40,031 nucleotides of DNA from a virus: the IMG/VR virus record IMGVR_UViG_3300012005_000021, positions 532-40,562 of that record. One strand, 5' to 3'. Of this stretch, positions 22,039 to 30,961 are shown one piece after another. Position numbers and translations under genes: made by a program. The first letter of the stretch is position 1, and each line of letters begins with the position of its first letter. Under the pieces are notes generated by a model that did no database searches, was not told the DNA's origin, and saw only the letters and a list, made by a program, of their open reading frames with translations.

Positions 22039-23064
22039 ATGCCTGGTTACACCGCCCCAAATTTTGCTGCTCCTATGAATAAGGCGTATATCAATATACC
22101 TAATTCTACACTGAGCCCTAATTATAAGGCTCCTGCTCCTGTTGCCGCTCCGAATCCAGTTGTAAAAACGACTCCAGCTCCTTCTACGCTCGGTAGTGCG
22201 GCGGCCAACATATCTGTCTCTGCTTATACACCTCAAGAACTAGCTATGCAAAAAGCAGTAAGTGACCAGACAGCCCAACTAGTAGCCGACAGCAATCAAC
22301 GTGCTGCTGAGTTTGCCGCTCAACCTAAATTTATCTATCGTGATACTAACGCCGCTTGGCAAAATGCCCAGAATACAGCTGCTACATCAGTAAATCCTAT
22401 TTATCAAGACAACCTTAATAGGTTTATTACAGACCAAGCTAATAAGTTATCACAATCTCAGGCTGATACAACAGCTAGTAAACTAGCTTCTGATACCTCA
22501 CTAGGCCAAACTCAGCAAGATATAACGACTAATACGGCTAGGTCAAACCAAGATACTGCTTCTGCTATAGCGCAGAATCAGGCGAAAGAGGCTAGTTGGC
22601 AAACTACTGAGGGCAATGCTAATACGGCAGCAGAAGATGCTGCTAGGTTAGCTATGGGAGACCAGGGTATAATGGGTAGAGGAGCTGGTCAACTTGATAC
22701 AGCTAAACTTGCTCGTAACCTTTCCTCCTCAGACCAGACTACTGCTTACCAGGCACAAAGAGATACTACGAACTTACTTAATACGAGGACGCTTACTGAC
22801 CTACAGACTAAGGGGAGTAGAGCTATCGACTTTAATACTACCGAGAAGGCTAACTTGGATAGGCATCTTACTGACTTTATCACTAACCAAGGTACAGCTC
22901 TGGCAAGTGAAAAAGTTAGCAACGAGAACGCTCGTCTTAACGACCTATTCGGTAAAACTCAGTCACAATATAAAACAGATACTGCTAATTGGATATCGTC
23001 ATTGGCTGGTCAGGGCTACAGAACTCAAGATATAGGCTTAGCGCAACAGAATTATGGGAGATAG
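22039..23064 (+). CDS. Internal virion / ejection protein, coiled-coil type
   Basis: A 341-residue protein rich in Ala, Gln, Asn and Thr. The first 65 residues are Pro/Ala-rich and extended; from about 75 to 320 it is predicted to be a long helix with repeated AxxA and Q/N patterns. No Trp-rich or catalytic motifs. Its position after the tail genes and before two similar proteins matches the internal core proteins that podoviruses eject to span the host envelope. Confidence 0.65.
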   Translation: MPGYTAPNFAAPMNKAYINIPNSTLSPNYKAPAPVAAPNPVVKTTPAPSTLGSAAANISVSAYTPQELAMQKAVSDQTAQLVADSNQRAAEFAAQPKFIYRDTNAAWQNAQNTAATSVNPIYQDNLNRFITDQANKLSQSQADTTASKLASDTSLGQTQQDITTNTARSNQDTASAIAQNQAKEASWQTTEGNANTAAEDAARLAMGDQGIMGRGAGQLDTAKLARNLSSSDQTTAYQAQRDTTNLLNTRTLTDLQTKGSRAIDFNTTEKANLDRHLTDFITNQGTALASEKVSNENARLNDLFGKTQSQYKTDTANWISSLAGQGYRTQDIGLAQQNYGR

Positions 23065-23067
23065 AGC

Positions 23068-23823
23068 ATGAATCCAACTTACGGAACTACGTTAGCACAG
23101 GCAGCAAATGCAGCACAGACTGGGATAGGTAACTCTCCTAATGGTAACGCTGCCGATATTCAGCATATACAGAATGCGGCTGCTATTGATTTTAGAGCTG
23201 GCGGAGTTACGGGTGCTCAGAATGCTTTTGGAGGAGCAGCTGATACTGCTACTAAACAAGCAACTGCAGCTAGAGCACTGGCCTACTCGCAAGAAGCAGA
23301 TGCTAGGAAAATTCAAGCTGTTAAAGATAGCATGGCATCGGCATTAACAGACCCAAAAAACTACCAGAAACAAGTATCCGCAGACGGTGGATATAACTTT
23401 TTCAAACCAGATGGCACACCTATTAGCGTACTAGAATATTCACAAGCTGTTGGCAAGCAAGTACCAGATGTATTAAAAGGTTCTCAGAGTAGCCAGGACG
23501 CACAGTTTACCTCTGACTATAAGAATCTTAAACTATATGGTGCTGCTATGACAGGGGATAAGACATCCCTCGATGCCTTCACCGCCTCAAAAGAAGGTAA
23601 GGCATTTATCGCTAATCCTAATAATGCTAATAAGACCTATAGTGAAATAGTAGCAGCCTTTAAAAACCACTACGGTGGGTACCTACAACCAGACCAGGCA
23701 AATTCTATGAAACCCACTAACAATACTGGGCAAGATGTTCGGAGTAATATTGTAGGTGGTAGCCAGGCAGGTATGCTTAGTGACTGGTTCAATGGCCGAC
23801 GTAATAACGTAAACTATATGTAG
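23068..23823 (+). CDS. Internal virion / ejection protein (251 aa)
   Basis: A 251-residue Ala/Gln/Asn-rich helical protein (AAQTGIGNSPNGNAADIQHI near the start). The second half has a small globular stretch (GGYNFFKPDGTPISVLEY near 108-125) and an FKNHYGGYL motif near 190. AGATAGAGC precedes the ATG. It lies 3 bases after the previous internal protein gene, so the two are made together. Likely part of the ejection apparatus. Confidence 0.6.
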   Translation: MNPTYGTTLAQAANAAQTGIGNSPNGNAADIQHIQNAAAIDFRAGGVTGAQNAFGGAADTATKQATAARALAYSQEADARKIQAVKDSMASALTDPKNYQKQVSADGGYNFFKPDGTPISVLEYSQAVGKQVPDVLKGSQSSQDAQFTSDYKNLKLYGAAMTGDKTSLDAFTASKEGKAFIANPNNANKTYSEIVAAFKNHYGGYLQPDQANSMKPTNNTGQDVRSNIVGGSQAGMLSDWFNGRRNNVNYM

Positions 23824-23833
23824 GGGTATTATA

Positions 23834-26800
23834 ATGGCTGGTTTTTGGGACGGATATAATTCAGACACTGGCGCAAAGCTAGGAGTTGACCAAGGTAACA
23901 GCGGCGGTGGTGTCGGTGGTTTCTTTGCTGCTGCTCCAAAAGTAGCGTCAGATATGGTTATGGGAGGGGTAGTGAACCCAGCTATTGATGCTGTCTCTGG
24001 AATATATAACGTAGCAGCTGGACAAGTAGCCGCTGATACTTTAGATAAGGTTAGGCAAGCTAGAGATAAGATTACTCAACAACATAAAGATGCTCTTAGC
24101 AAATTAGTAGATGTTAATAATCCTAACGATAAACGTTGGGATAGCCAGGCTGTCAAAGATGAGAACAGTAAATTTGCTAAAGCTACTGGCGCATTAGATA
24201 CTTACTCTCAGAATAAGCTACAACCAGCACTTGATACATCTCAAAAAGTAGATGTTCAAAAGACTGCCGCTGGGGCAGCTACTACAGCCCTGAACCTATT
24301 AACCTTAGGCACGGGTTCACTAGCTAAAGGCGTGGGTACTGGAGTAAAAACCGTACTAGAAAATGTAGGTAAAGAAGCTGGTAGTAATGCACTGCTTGGC
24401 GCTGGTTATGGTGCTTCTATGACGGCTAGTGATAAAAACGCTACTATCGGTGACTATGCTAAGAACATGGCTACTGGTGGTGTAATTGGAGGAGTAATGG
24501 GAGCTGGGTTCGGCGCTATAACTGGGCCTGGAGCTGTAGCTGATACAGCCGCCGCAGTTAATAGAACTGCTGGCCTAAAAACTAGCCTAGGGCAAGTTGC
24601 CGCTAAACAAGAACTAAGTACTTTAGATAGGGCTCAGACTACAGCTGCAGCTGCTCATATGGTTGACCAAACCCCTCCTACTTTAGTAATAAATGGTGAT
24701 GTAAAAGCCCCCTCTGGACAAGTGGACTTAAACCCATTTGAATCTTCTACTCCGACACCAACACCTATTACTGCTCAGAACGTCCCTCTTGAGACTAACG
24801 CCCCTGTAGTTTCCGCACAGATGCCGATTACAGACCTTGCTAAGGCTGCACAAATGGAAAATCCTGCAATGCCATCAGTTCCACCTACTATCACGCCAGG
24901 TGCGAAAGCAATAGCCTCTACCCCCAAGCTAAAAGTTAGTAATCCTGATGGAGCTGTTTTTGACCCTAATTATAAACCAGTTATAAAAACTGAGGCCCAG
25001 TTAGTAAAAGAAGCTCCTGTAGTTTCTGTCGTTCGTAAAGATGGTACTAGGGAGCAATATAAGCCTAAAACTCTAGACGAATGGAAGAACTATGAACGTC
25101 AAATAGACGGTAAGGTAGCTGGCACACCAGATGCCAATGGTGACGTATGGCATATTTCAGCTAGTAAACTCGTACAGAAAGACTACAATACATTAAAAGA
25201 TGCTCCGACTCCTGCTTTTGATGGTGCCCCACAAGTAGGGAAGACACCAGTTTCTCCAGAATATGTAAAGAGTGAGACAAAATTTCTTAATAATACAGAC
25301 AGTTATATGAAAGATATAATATCTGGTAAAAGTTTATCTGTTGGAGAGAAGGCTTTTAAGAGTAAGCCTGGGACCAGTGCTGCTGATAGTGCTAACGAAA
25401 AACTAGCTATGGTACTGAATGATAGACGTAAAAACGGTACATTACCAGACGGTATAGATGGATGGTTGAACGATTTAGGCAGCGTACCTGACCTAGATGG
25501 AATGGGCAAACTACCATTTAGCGGAGACTTACATACATACCATGCAGAGGTCGCTAGAGAGGCCGTTACAAACGAACTAGACCACCTGAGTTCACTTAAA
25601 GCATCTACTAAGACACCTAAAATGTCAGATAGTTTGCCTAAGCCTACTAATATCGGAGCAGAGATTACTCCTGGTCAGAACATACTCGAAGCCAATATAA
25701 CGATGACAGATGCTCAAGTAAAACAGGCTACCGATGCTCTACAGGGTCTAAGTAAGAAGAAACAAGTTGCAGGGCTAAAAGCCGCTGGCGCTACAGAGAA
25801 GCAAATGAGAGACGTTATTGGCGTTGACTCTAATGGTGTCACTTTGAAGCCTATGGAAGTAGTCAATCAGGGCAAAAAGGCTGTAGAAGATATTAATAAA
25901 GTAGACTTACCTAAGAGTACGGCCGAGGAAATTGCTCAAGGTACTCCAAAAGATTTAAATATTCAAGGTCTAAACAAGAATACTATTGACTTCTTGGATA
26001 AATATGTTCCAAAGGTAGACCAAACAACTTCTCAGAAAATTAATAAAGCTATTAGTGCTGGCACCAATACCATCCAGAGAGCTACAGAAACACTAGGTAG
26101 CTTTGGTGCTGATGTTTCCCAGCAGTTGGTCAAAGCACAGAAAGTTTCATCAGACCTAAAGATAAGTCTGCGACCATCGTTACAGGCTATTAGTAAACAG
26201 TCTAAAAAGATGATTGGAGATACTCAAACTTCACGGACAGCGTTCGGTAAGAAACTTAATAATGCCCTAGAAAATCGTACATTAGGCGACAAGGCATTTA
26301 ATACCCAAGCCGAAAAAGACATATATAATAATACCGTTAAAGTCCTAGATGCTATTAAAGTTAAAATGCAAGAACAAGGTATTCCAGTTAGGGACAATTA
26401 TACTCCATACCAGATGATGAAAGACTACGGGGAGAGCGCAGATTATCTTTCACGAGGCTTAACAGATGCTAAGACAAGAGTTGAGAGTGGTCACGTTCTA
26501 CCTAGGAACCAAGACTCAAGGGGTAAGTTGAACAACGAAAACATACTTGACTTATTACCTAATTATGCTAATGGTATGATTGACCACCTAGCCTTTACTC
26601 CAGTAATGAAAGCATGGGAAGAGGGTATTGGTAAAGTCCCAGCTAGTATCAGGAGGAATACTGTAGACTTCAACGATGGTGTCCACTATATGAATAGGGC
26701 TCTATCAGACATGGTGAACAGAAGTTCATCTAGCTTAGCAGATAAAGCCGTACAGGGACTAGGTAACGCATACTATCGTAACGCCCTATATATGAACCCA

Positions 26801-27919
26801 AAGAATGCCATGTATGCACAACTCCAGAAGTTACAGGCTGTTGCAGATACCACTAGTGCTGGCCGCAAAGCAGTCAGTGGCCTTAGTAAAGATATGCAGC
26901 ATACTATCTTGAAAGAGCATGGATGGTTCCACGACCTGACAGTATCACAAGACGCAGCCGCTGGTGCAAGTCAAGCTAAGAGTAATTTTGGTAAGTTCCT
27001 GCAAAAGACAGACGTAAACCGAGCCAGTGAAGCTAGCGCTGTTCACCAACCTACTCTATGGGGATTTGCTGATGAGATAATAAAATCCGATGTTTATAAG
27101 ACCGCTAAATCTGCTGGTAAAACAGAAGACGAAGCCTTTAGAATAGCCATGAAAGACCCACAATTAGCTAAGCAAGCTGAAATAAGCGGCAACATGGTGA
27201 CTAATAATACTATGTTTGGTGCTAACTCAGCAGCTCGACCAGAGATACTCAGGGGTAAGGGAGTAATTAAAAAAGCCTTTGGAATGTTCCAACGATTCCC
27301 TCTAGCTGAATCTAACTTTGTTAAACAGATATTCACAGCTAAAGATACTAGGGTACTGGACGTGCTTCAGACAGGTGACCCACGTAAAGTTGCATTAGGT
27401 GAGAGTAGGATGGCATATAATGCTTTAGCTACTAGGCTAAAGGATGCTGAGAAAGCTATTAAGGGTGGCGCTAAGATTAAGGGTGCTCCAGACCTGCAGA
27501 CATTAGGTGAACAGATAGCTATCGCTAAAGACGCTGTTAAAAAGCTCGATGCAGTTATCAAACAGAACTCTAATATTAAATCAGGACAAAGGGCTTCTGC
27601 GTTTGCTGCTATGTGGGTAGCCTCTGGTGCTGTATCTGCTATGTGGGACGGAGCTCTTAACTACGGAAATCCAGGCGCTAAATCAAAGACCTTGGGTGAC
27701 CAAATTATGCAGCAAGACCCAACTATAGCGTCTAAGGTAGCCCCATGGATGCCGTACTCAGTAGCCCAGAGTGGTCTTACAAGTCCATTGATACCATTTA
27801 ATAGGTATGGACCTAGTGCACAGGGAGCACTAAACTTGGTACCTGGAGCTGGTGTAGCTAATAGATTATCGGGCAAAGCTATGTCTACTAACCTCGGTAA
27901 TTGGTTAAAAGGAAAATAG
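23834..27919 (+). CDS. Large internal virion protein (1361 aa)
   Basis: The longest gene of the genome. Residues 1-250 alternate helices with Gly/Ala-rich hydrophobic stretches (ATGGVIGGVMGAGFGAITG near 210-228) that could insert in a membrane. Residues 270-430 are Pro/Thr-rich. The centre (about 700-1000) is helical. The C-terminal 400 residues (NAYYRNALYMNPKNAMYAQL near 977-996) look like the C-terminal region of large polyvalent or ejection proteins of podophages. No lytic transglycosylase motif is seen, unlike T7 gp16. Expected role: conduit for DNA across the envelope. Confidence 0.7.
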   Translation: MAGFWDGYNSDTGAKLGVDQGNSGGGVGGFFAAAPKVASDMVMGGVVNPAIDAVSGIYNVAAGQVAADTLDKVRQARDKITQQHKDALSKLVDVNNPNDKRWDSQAVKDENSKFAKATGALDTYSQNKLQPALDTSQKVDVQKTAAGAATTALNLLTLGTGSLAKGVGTGVKTVLENVGKEAGSNALLGAGYGASMTASDKNATIGDYAKNMATGGVIGGVMGAGFGAITGPGAVADTAAAVNRTAGLKTSLGQVAAKQELSTLDRAQTTAAAAHMVDQTPPTLVINGDVKAPSGQVDLNPFESSTPTPTPITAQNVPLETNAPVVSAQMPITDLAKAAQMENPAMPSVPPTITPGAKAIASTPKLKVSNPDGAVFDPNYKPVIKTEAQLVKEAPVVSVVRKDGTREQYKPKTLDEWKNYERQIDGKVAGTPDANGDVWHISASKLVQKDYNTLKDAPTPAFDGAPQVGKTPVSPEYVKSETKFLNNTDSYMKDIISGKSLSVGEKAFKSKPGTSAADSANEKLAMVLNDRRKNGTLPDGIDGWLNDLGSVPDLDGMGKLPFSGDLHTYHAEVAREAVTNELDHLSSLKASTKTPKMSDSLPKPTNIGAEITPGQNILEANITMTDAQVKQATDALQGLSKKKQVAGLKAAGATEKQMRDVIGVDSNGVTLKPMEVVNQGKKAVEDINKVDLPKSTAEEIAQGTPKDLNIQGLNKNTIDFLDKYVPKVDQTTSQKINKAISAGTNTIQRATETLGSFGADVSQQLVKAQKVSSDLKISLRPSLQAISKQSKKMIGDTQTSRTAFGKKLNNALENRTLGDKAFNTQAEKDIYNNTVKVLDAIKVKMQEQGIPVRDNYTPYQMMKDYGESADYLSRGLTDAKTRVESGHVLPRNQDSRGKLNNENILDLLPNYANGMIDHLAFTPVMKAWEEGIGKVPASIRRNTVDFNDGVHYMNRALSDMVNRSSSSLADKAVQGLGNAYYRNALYMNPKNAMYAQLQKLQAVADTTSAGRKAVSGLSKDMQHTILKEHGWFHDLTVSQDAAAGASQAKSNFGKFLQKTDVNRASEASAVHQPTLWGFADEIIKSDVYKTAKSAGKTEDEAFRIAMKDPQLAKQAEISGNMVTNNTMFGANSAARPEILRGKGVIKKAFGMFQRFPLAESNFVKQIFTAKDTRVLDVLQTGDPRKVALGESRMAYNALATRLKDAEKAIKGGAKIKGAPDLQTLGEQIAIAKDAVKKLDAVIKQNSNIKSGQRASAFAAMWVASGAVSAMWDGALNYGNPGAKSKTLGDQIMQQDPTIASKVAPWMPYSVAQSGLTSPLIPFNRYGPSAQGALNLVPGAGVANRLSGKAMSTNLGNWLKGK

Positions 27920-27921
27920 TG

Positions 27922-27950
27922 TTGACTTATTAAACAAAGTATGCTAGGTT
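27922..27950 (+). promoter_or_regulatory. Promoter placed for a leaderless ATG start
   Basis: TTGACT (27922-27927), a 17-base spacer ending in TGC and TAGGTT (27945-27950). ATG of the next gene is at 27958, seven bases after the -10 box, so transcription should start at or one base before the start codon. No ribosome site precedes the ATG. It would give lysis-module genes their own promoter. Confidence 0.65.
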
Positions 27951-27957
27951 AGATAAT

Positions 27958-28284
27958 ATGATATATAAAAAGGTAGTCAGAACAACAGGTGTAGTAAATT
28001 ACTTTCAGGATGGAAAGTATATTAAACTTAGTAAGTGGAGTGAACTCCCACAAGAAGTATTAGACATGGAAGAGGGCGAACTGAAGATTAAAGAAGCTCC
28101 AGTGAAAGAGCCTGTAAACGAAAAGGTATCTATTATATCTGGTGAACCAGGTACTCATCAACGTTATGTTAATGGTCACACTTACTGGCTGACCGAAGAA
28201 GAGTATAGGACAGTATCATTGGGTAAAATAGCTCAAGCTGTAATAGCGTACTTAGACACTTGCGACTTAGAGCAACAGGTGTAA
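27958..28284 (+). CDS. Hypothetical protein (108 aa), leaderless candidate
   Basis: A 108-residue protein starting MIYKKVVRTTGVVNYFQDGK, with an acidic/Lys-rich linker near residues 35-62 and a short globular end (GTHQRYVNGHTYWLTEEEY). GEPGTHQRYVNGHTYWLT suggests a small domain of a structural or anti-receptor protein. No family recognised. First gene of the lysis-side segment. Confidence 0.55.
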   Translation: MIYKKVVRTTGVVNYFQDGKYIKLSKWSELPQEVLDMEEGELKIKEAPVKEPVNEKVSIISGEPGTHQRYVNGHTYWLTEEEYRTVSLGKIAQAVIAYLDTCDLEQQV

Positions 28285-28294
28285 TAATAATAGT

Positions 28295-28474
28295 ATGAAG
28301 AAGACGGCGAAAGAACTGCAAGCAGAGCTAGACTTAAACAAGCACTTTAGAGAGCATCGCCGTGAGTCGAGCCTACTCTACGCTCCTATGTGGGTAAAAG
28401 TGGTACTTGTATGGGTGGGAACTGTATTCGGTGGAGCAGTTATATTAGCGGTATTAAGGTTGGTATTAAAGTAA
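28295..28474 (+). CDS. Small membrane protein (59 aa), holin-like
   Basis: ATG at 28295, 59 residues: a charged N-terminal half (MKKTAKELQAELDLNKHFRE) and one hydrophobic segment (VVLVWVGTVFGGAVILAVLR) near residues 36-55. The stop overlaps the next ATG (TAATG at 28472-28476). Its plan is that of a one-segment holin or antiholin with the N-terminus inside. It overlaps a longer spurious extension of the next gene. Confidence 0.6.
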   Translation: MKKTAKELQAELDLNKHFREHRRESSLLYAPMWVKVVLVWVGTVFGGAVILAVLRLVLK

Positions 28475-29058
28475 TGACACCCCTCAATCATCGTAAAGTA
28501 GATAATGTATATAAATGGCTTATGTTCATATTACTAGGCTTTGTAACTATCGCATTGTTACTCACGGCATACTGGTCATTCATTCCATACAAAACGTTAG
28601 AGTTCATAGGTGACTATAAAACCCCAAAGACAGCTTATATGCAGGGAGACATCACCTATTATACAATTGATTATTGTAAATATACTGATGTACCAGCAAC
28701 TGTCATTAAAGAGTTTGTTGATGGTTTAATCTTTACAGCAGACAGCCCACGGGCAGTTCTGCCAACTGGATGTCGCACAGTACAGATACCACTGGTAATC
28801 CCAGACTCATTGCCAGCAGGGAAATTTCGGCTAAGAGTAACTGTATCTTTCGAAGTAAATCCAATCAGAAAAGTAACTCTTGAGCACTACTCTAATTGGT
28901 TCACCATAACTGAAGCACCTAAAGACGTAACTACTGTAGGGGCTACTGGTGCTACGGGTGCTACTGGTGCTACGGGTGCTACTGGTGCTACTGGTGCTAA
29001 TGGTGCTAATGGGGCACCAGGTACAACTACAATAATTCAATCTAATAATCGTAAATAG
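28474..29058 (+). CDS. Membrane-anchored protein with collagen-like tail
   Basis: I place the start at ATG 28474 (MTPLNHRKVDNVYKWLMF), which overlaps the upstream stop; the frame is open to 28390 but that part overlaps the 59-residue gene. 194 residues: one membrane segment at about 15-34, then an outside domain of about 115 residues with two cysteines (YCKYT and GCRTV) that could form a disulfide, an Ig-like beta plan, and a C-terminal run of seven Gly-Ala-Thr/Asn triplets (residues about 156-182) ending GAPGTTTIIQ. Collagen-like runs in a membrane-anchored phage protein are unusual. Possible roles: cell-surface exclusion of other phages or envelope disruption. Confidence 0.65.
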   Translation: MTPLNHRKVDNVYKWLMFILLGFVTIALLLTAYWSFIPYKTLEFIGDYKTPKTAYMQGDITYYTIDYCKYTDVPATVIKEFVDGLIFTADSPRAVLPTGCRTVQIPLVIPDSLPAGKFRLRVTVSFEVNPIRKVTLEHYSNWFTITEAPKDVTTVGATGATGATGATGATGATGANGANGAPGTTTIIQSNNRK

Positions 29059-29069
29059 AGGAGAATATC

Positions 29070-29144
29070 ATGGCAGTTCAAACAACAAACGAACCTCAAG
29101 AAATAGCTCAAGAAGAGCTTGACCAAATGGGGAGTGGTAAATAA
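29070..29144 (+). CDS. Very small ORF (24 aa) before the endolysin
   Basis: ATG at 29070 behind AGAGGAGAATATC, a very good ribosome site, encodes MAVQTTNEPQEIAQEELDQM and four more residues. Its TAA overlaps the amidase ATG (TAATG at 29142-29146). It may serve to couple translation into the endolysin gene. Function of the peptide unknown. Confidence 0.45.
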   Translation: MAVQTTNEPQEIAQEELDQMGSGK

Positions 29145-30019
29145 TGACTTACGCTATTCGACAGAACCCAGCCGCTAATACTAATTTTACATCGGGTAGA
29201 GAAAATACTACGATTGATGAAATCGTTATCCACCATGCCGCTACTACTGACTTTGACGGTATTGGTGCTACCTTTAGGAACGCCGCTCGTGGTACTTCCG
29301 CACACTATGGTATTGGCCGTAGCAATAACGTAGACCAGTATGTTAAAGAGGAGGATATCGCCTGGCATGCTGGTGACTGGCCTCATAACTGCCGCTCAAT
29401 CGGCATCGAGAACGTTAATCTAACTAGTGCACCAGACTGGCAGATTGACCCAGTTACCTTTAATACTCTCGTCGAACTAGTACGAGATATTGCTACTCGT
29501 CATAACTTACTACCGCTTGTTGTGGGAAAAAACCTATTTGGGCATAAAGACGTATCAGATGCCGCAACATCTTGTCCAATGGTACTTGAGCCACGTTTGC
29601 ACGAGTTAGTTGATGCAGTAAATGGCAGCCAATCAGCTCCAGCGGTATCAACGCCACCAATGAACGCTAGCAGTACACCTGACCAAGTTCTTAATATCGG
29701 TAGCAAATTCGTTTTCCCTGAAGCCTACCGTGTAGATAATATGCTAAATGTTGGCGGTATTTGGCAAGTCCAGACTAATGAACTTTGCCCTAAAGACTTC
29801 ACTTGGAATGATAACGGTATTCCAGTGATGCCCCTGACCGAGGTTGGTGGTGGTGTTGGAAATACTAGTGACCAGGTGTTACAGGTAGGTTCACACTACG
29901 AAATCCCTGGCACGTATACCGTTCTTAATATGGGCTTCAACAATGGTGTATGGTTAGCAGAAATCGACGTACAGGGATGGAAGTTCTGGGTCGATATCAG
30001 CACTGTTACTGAAGTATAA
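29144..30019 (+). CDS. Endolysin: N-acetylmuramoyl-L-alanine amidase (Amidase_2) with two wall-binding repeats
   Basis: A 291-residue protein. Residues 20-150 form an Amidase_2 domain that cuts the bond between MurNAc and L-Ala of peptidoglycan. The zinc ligands are His30, His134 (GHKDV) and Cys144 (ATSCPM); SAHYGI at 52-57 and IGIEN at 86-90 are conserved. Two SH3-like repeats follow (about 186-230 and 239-291), each opening with SDQVLxxGSxxxxPxxYxVxNM. No signal peptide, so it needs the holin. Neighbouring small membrane genes and the holin at 30259 complete the lysis set. Confidence 0.9.
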   Translation: MTYAIRQNPAANTNFTSGRENTTIDEIVIHHAATTDFDGIGATFRNAARGTSAHYGIGRSNNVDQYVKEEDIAWHAGDWPHNCRSIGIENVNLTSAPDWQIDPVTFNTLVELVRDIATRHNLLPLVVGKNLFGHKDVSDAATSCPMVLEPRLHELVDAVNGSQSAPAVSTPPMNASSTPDQVLNIGSKFVFPEAYRVDNMLNVGGIWQVQTNELCPKDFTWNDNGIPVMPLTEVGGGVGNTSDQVLQVGSHYEIPGTYTVLNMGFNNGVWLAEIDVQGWKFWVDISTVTEV

Positions 30020-30041
30020 GATTAAATAAAAGGAGAATAAA

Positions 30042-30176
30042 ATGATAGCAAGAATAGCAACAATAGTGTTCCTTGTCGCAATAGGTATCAACTTAATTTG
30101 GGCATTAGCTTATACTGGCTTGATAGCTGGTATCGCAGCCCTAGTCGCTGCTGTAGCAATGGTGATTGAGCGATGA
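30042..30176 (+). CDS. Small hydrophobic membrane protein (44 aa), holin candidate
   Basis: ATG at 30042 behind AAAAGGAGAATAAA. The 44 residues are almost all hydrophobic (IVFLVAIGINLIWALAYTGL, then IAGIAALVAAVAMVI), enough for one long or two short membrane passes, with Glu-Arg at the end. Its TGA overlaps the next ATG. It may be a holin or antiholin working with the 92-residue holin downstream. Confidence 0.6.
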   Translation: MIARIATIVFLVAIGINLIWALAYTGLIAGIAALVAAVAMVIER

Positions 30177-30247
30177 TTGGAACATTATTCTACATATTAG
30201 TCGCAGTAATTTTAATCGTGCTGATACTTAGAGTAGTAGGAGCATAG
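30173..30247 (+). CDS. Very small membrane peptide (24 aa)
   Basis: ATG at 30173 overlaps the upstream TGA (ATGA). It encodes MIGTLFYILVAVILIVLILR and four more residues, a single membrane segment. It lies 11 bases before the holin gene. Coupling and hydrophobicity support expression; role in timing of lysis is inferred only from position. Confidence 0.45.
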   Translation: MIGTLFYILVAVILIVLILRVVGA

Positions 30248-30258
30248 TTCGAATATAC

Positions 30259-30537
30259 ATGAAGAAAGAGCCAGACCCTGTGAGGGAATACAAAAACTTC
30301 AAAAAATGGGTAACACAATTTATTAAAGAGAATCAAGAAAGTAGAAATAAAATGCAGAACAGATGGAAATCACCCGTACTTTACACTAGCTTAATAGCTG
30401 CCCTAGCCCTCGTGCTAAAGGCATTCGGTGTCGTTATAATTGACGACGCTACCCTTAGTACGGTTACGAGTGTAGCCTTAGGATTATTAGTCGCTTTTGG
30501 GGTAGTTAATAACCCTACAGATAAAGCGAGTCTGTAA
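30259..30537 (+). CDS. Phage holin (phi LC3 / LLH-like)
   Basis: A 92-residue protein: charged, basic N-terminus (residues 1-38), two membrane segments (LYTSLIAALALVLKAFGVVI about 41-60 and TLSTVTSVALGLLVAFGVV about 65-83), and a tail NNPTDKASL. The pattern NPTDK at the end after the second segment is typical of small holins of phages with amidase endolysins. It opens the membrane so that the amidase at 29144 reaches the wall. A terminator follows at once. Confidence 0.8.
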   Translation: MKKEPDPVREYKNFKKWVTQFIKENQESRNKMQNRWKSPVLYTSLIAALALVLKAFGVVIIDDATLSTVTSVALGLLVAFGVVNNPTDKASL

Positions 30538-30558
30538 GATGTTATAGCTAAACATTAG

Positions 30559-30579
30559 GGCGCTTTCGAGCGCCTTTTT
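30559..30579 (+). terminator. Strong factor-independent terminator after the holin
   Basis: GGCGCT (30559-30564), loop TTCG, AGCGCC (30569-30574) and TTTTT (30575-30579). A perfect 6-bp GC-rich stem with a UUCG loop and U-run. It ends the main late transcript. Confidence 0.9.
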
Positions 30580-30622
30580 GCTTATCTATAAGATAAGAAC
30601 CTTGACAATTAGAAGAGAGTAG

Positions 30623-30961
30623 GTGATTACGGTGGCTGGCCGTCATTCACGAGAACCAAAGTCTCAAGATTTTTATGACGTTCATCATGTGTACTGGCCT
30701 CGACGATTGTATCGTGGCTCAGTAGAAACTCGCTTTAGGCAATTAAAATGCCACCTAGTGAGACTTCATAGAAGTGACCATAACGCCATCCACGCTTTTG
30801 AAACTCCACCCACCAAACCATCTGTCGGTGAAATGCTGGCGGTACTCCAAGCTCACAAAGAAGGGAAGTGCGAGAAATGCGAGAGAACTGCGATACTTGC
30901 AGTACTGACTACGACATCACCCCCGACAACGCTCACCTGGTCCTCTTCTTGGACTACCTGA
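30623..30961 (+). CDS. HNH-like small protein
   Basis: GTG start at 30623 after TTGACA at 30602-30607 and an AGAGAGTAG ribosome site. The first 75 residues hold conserved-looking His/Arg/Trp clusters (FYDVHHVYWPRRLYRG near 17-32 and LVRLHRSDHNAIHAF near 45-59), with an HH and an HNxxH spacing as in degenerate HNH nucleases. A KCEKC pair follows near 82-86. The last 30 residues overlap the next gene in another frame and are Thr/Ser-rich, so the true function probably lies in the first 85 residues. Not in the host-lysis operon proper, as it lies after the terminator. Confidence 0.5.
   Translation: MITVAGRHSREPKSQDFYDVHHVYWPRRLYRGSVETRFRQLKCHLVRLHRSDHNAIHAFETPPTKPSVGEMLAVLQAHKEGKCEKCERTAILAVLTTTSPPTTLTWSSSWTT

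Noticed and set aside
28390-28473. Extension of the 28474 gene to an ATG at 28390
   Set aside because: This part overlaps the better supported 59-residue membrane gene in another frame and gives a Cys/Gly/Ser-rich non-hydrophobic start; ATG 28474 overlaps the upstream stop as expected.
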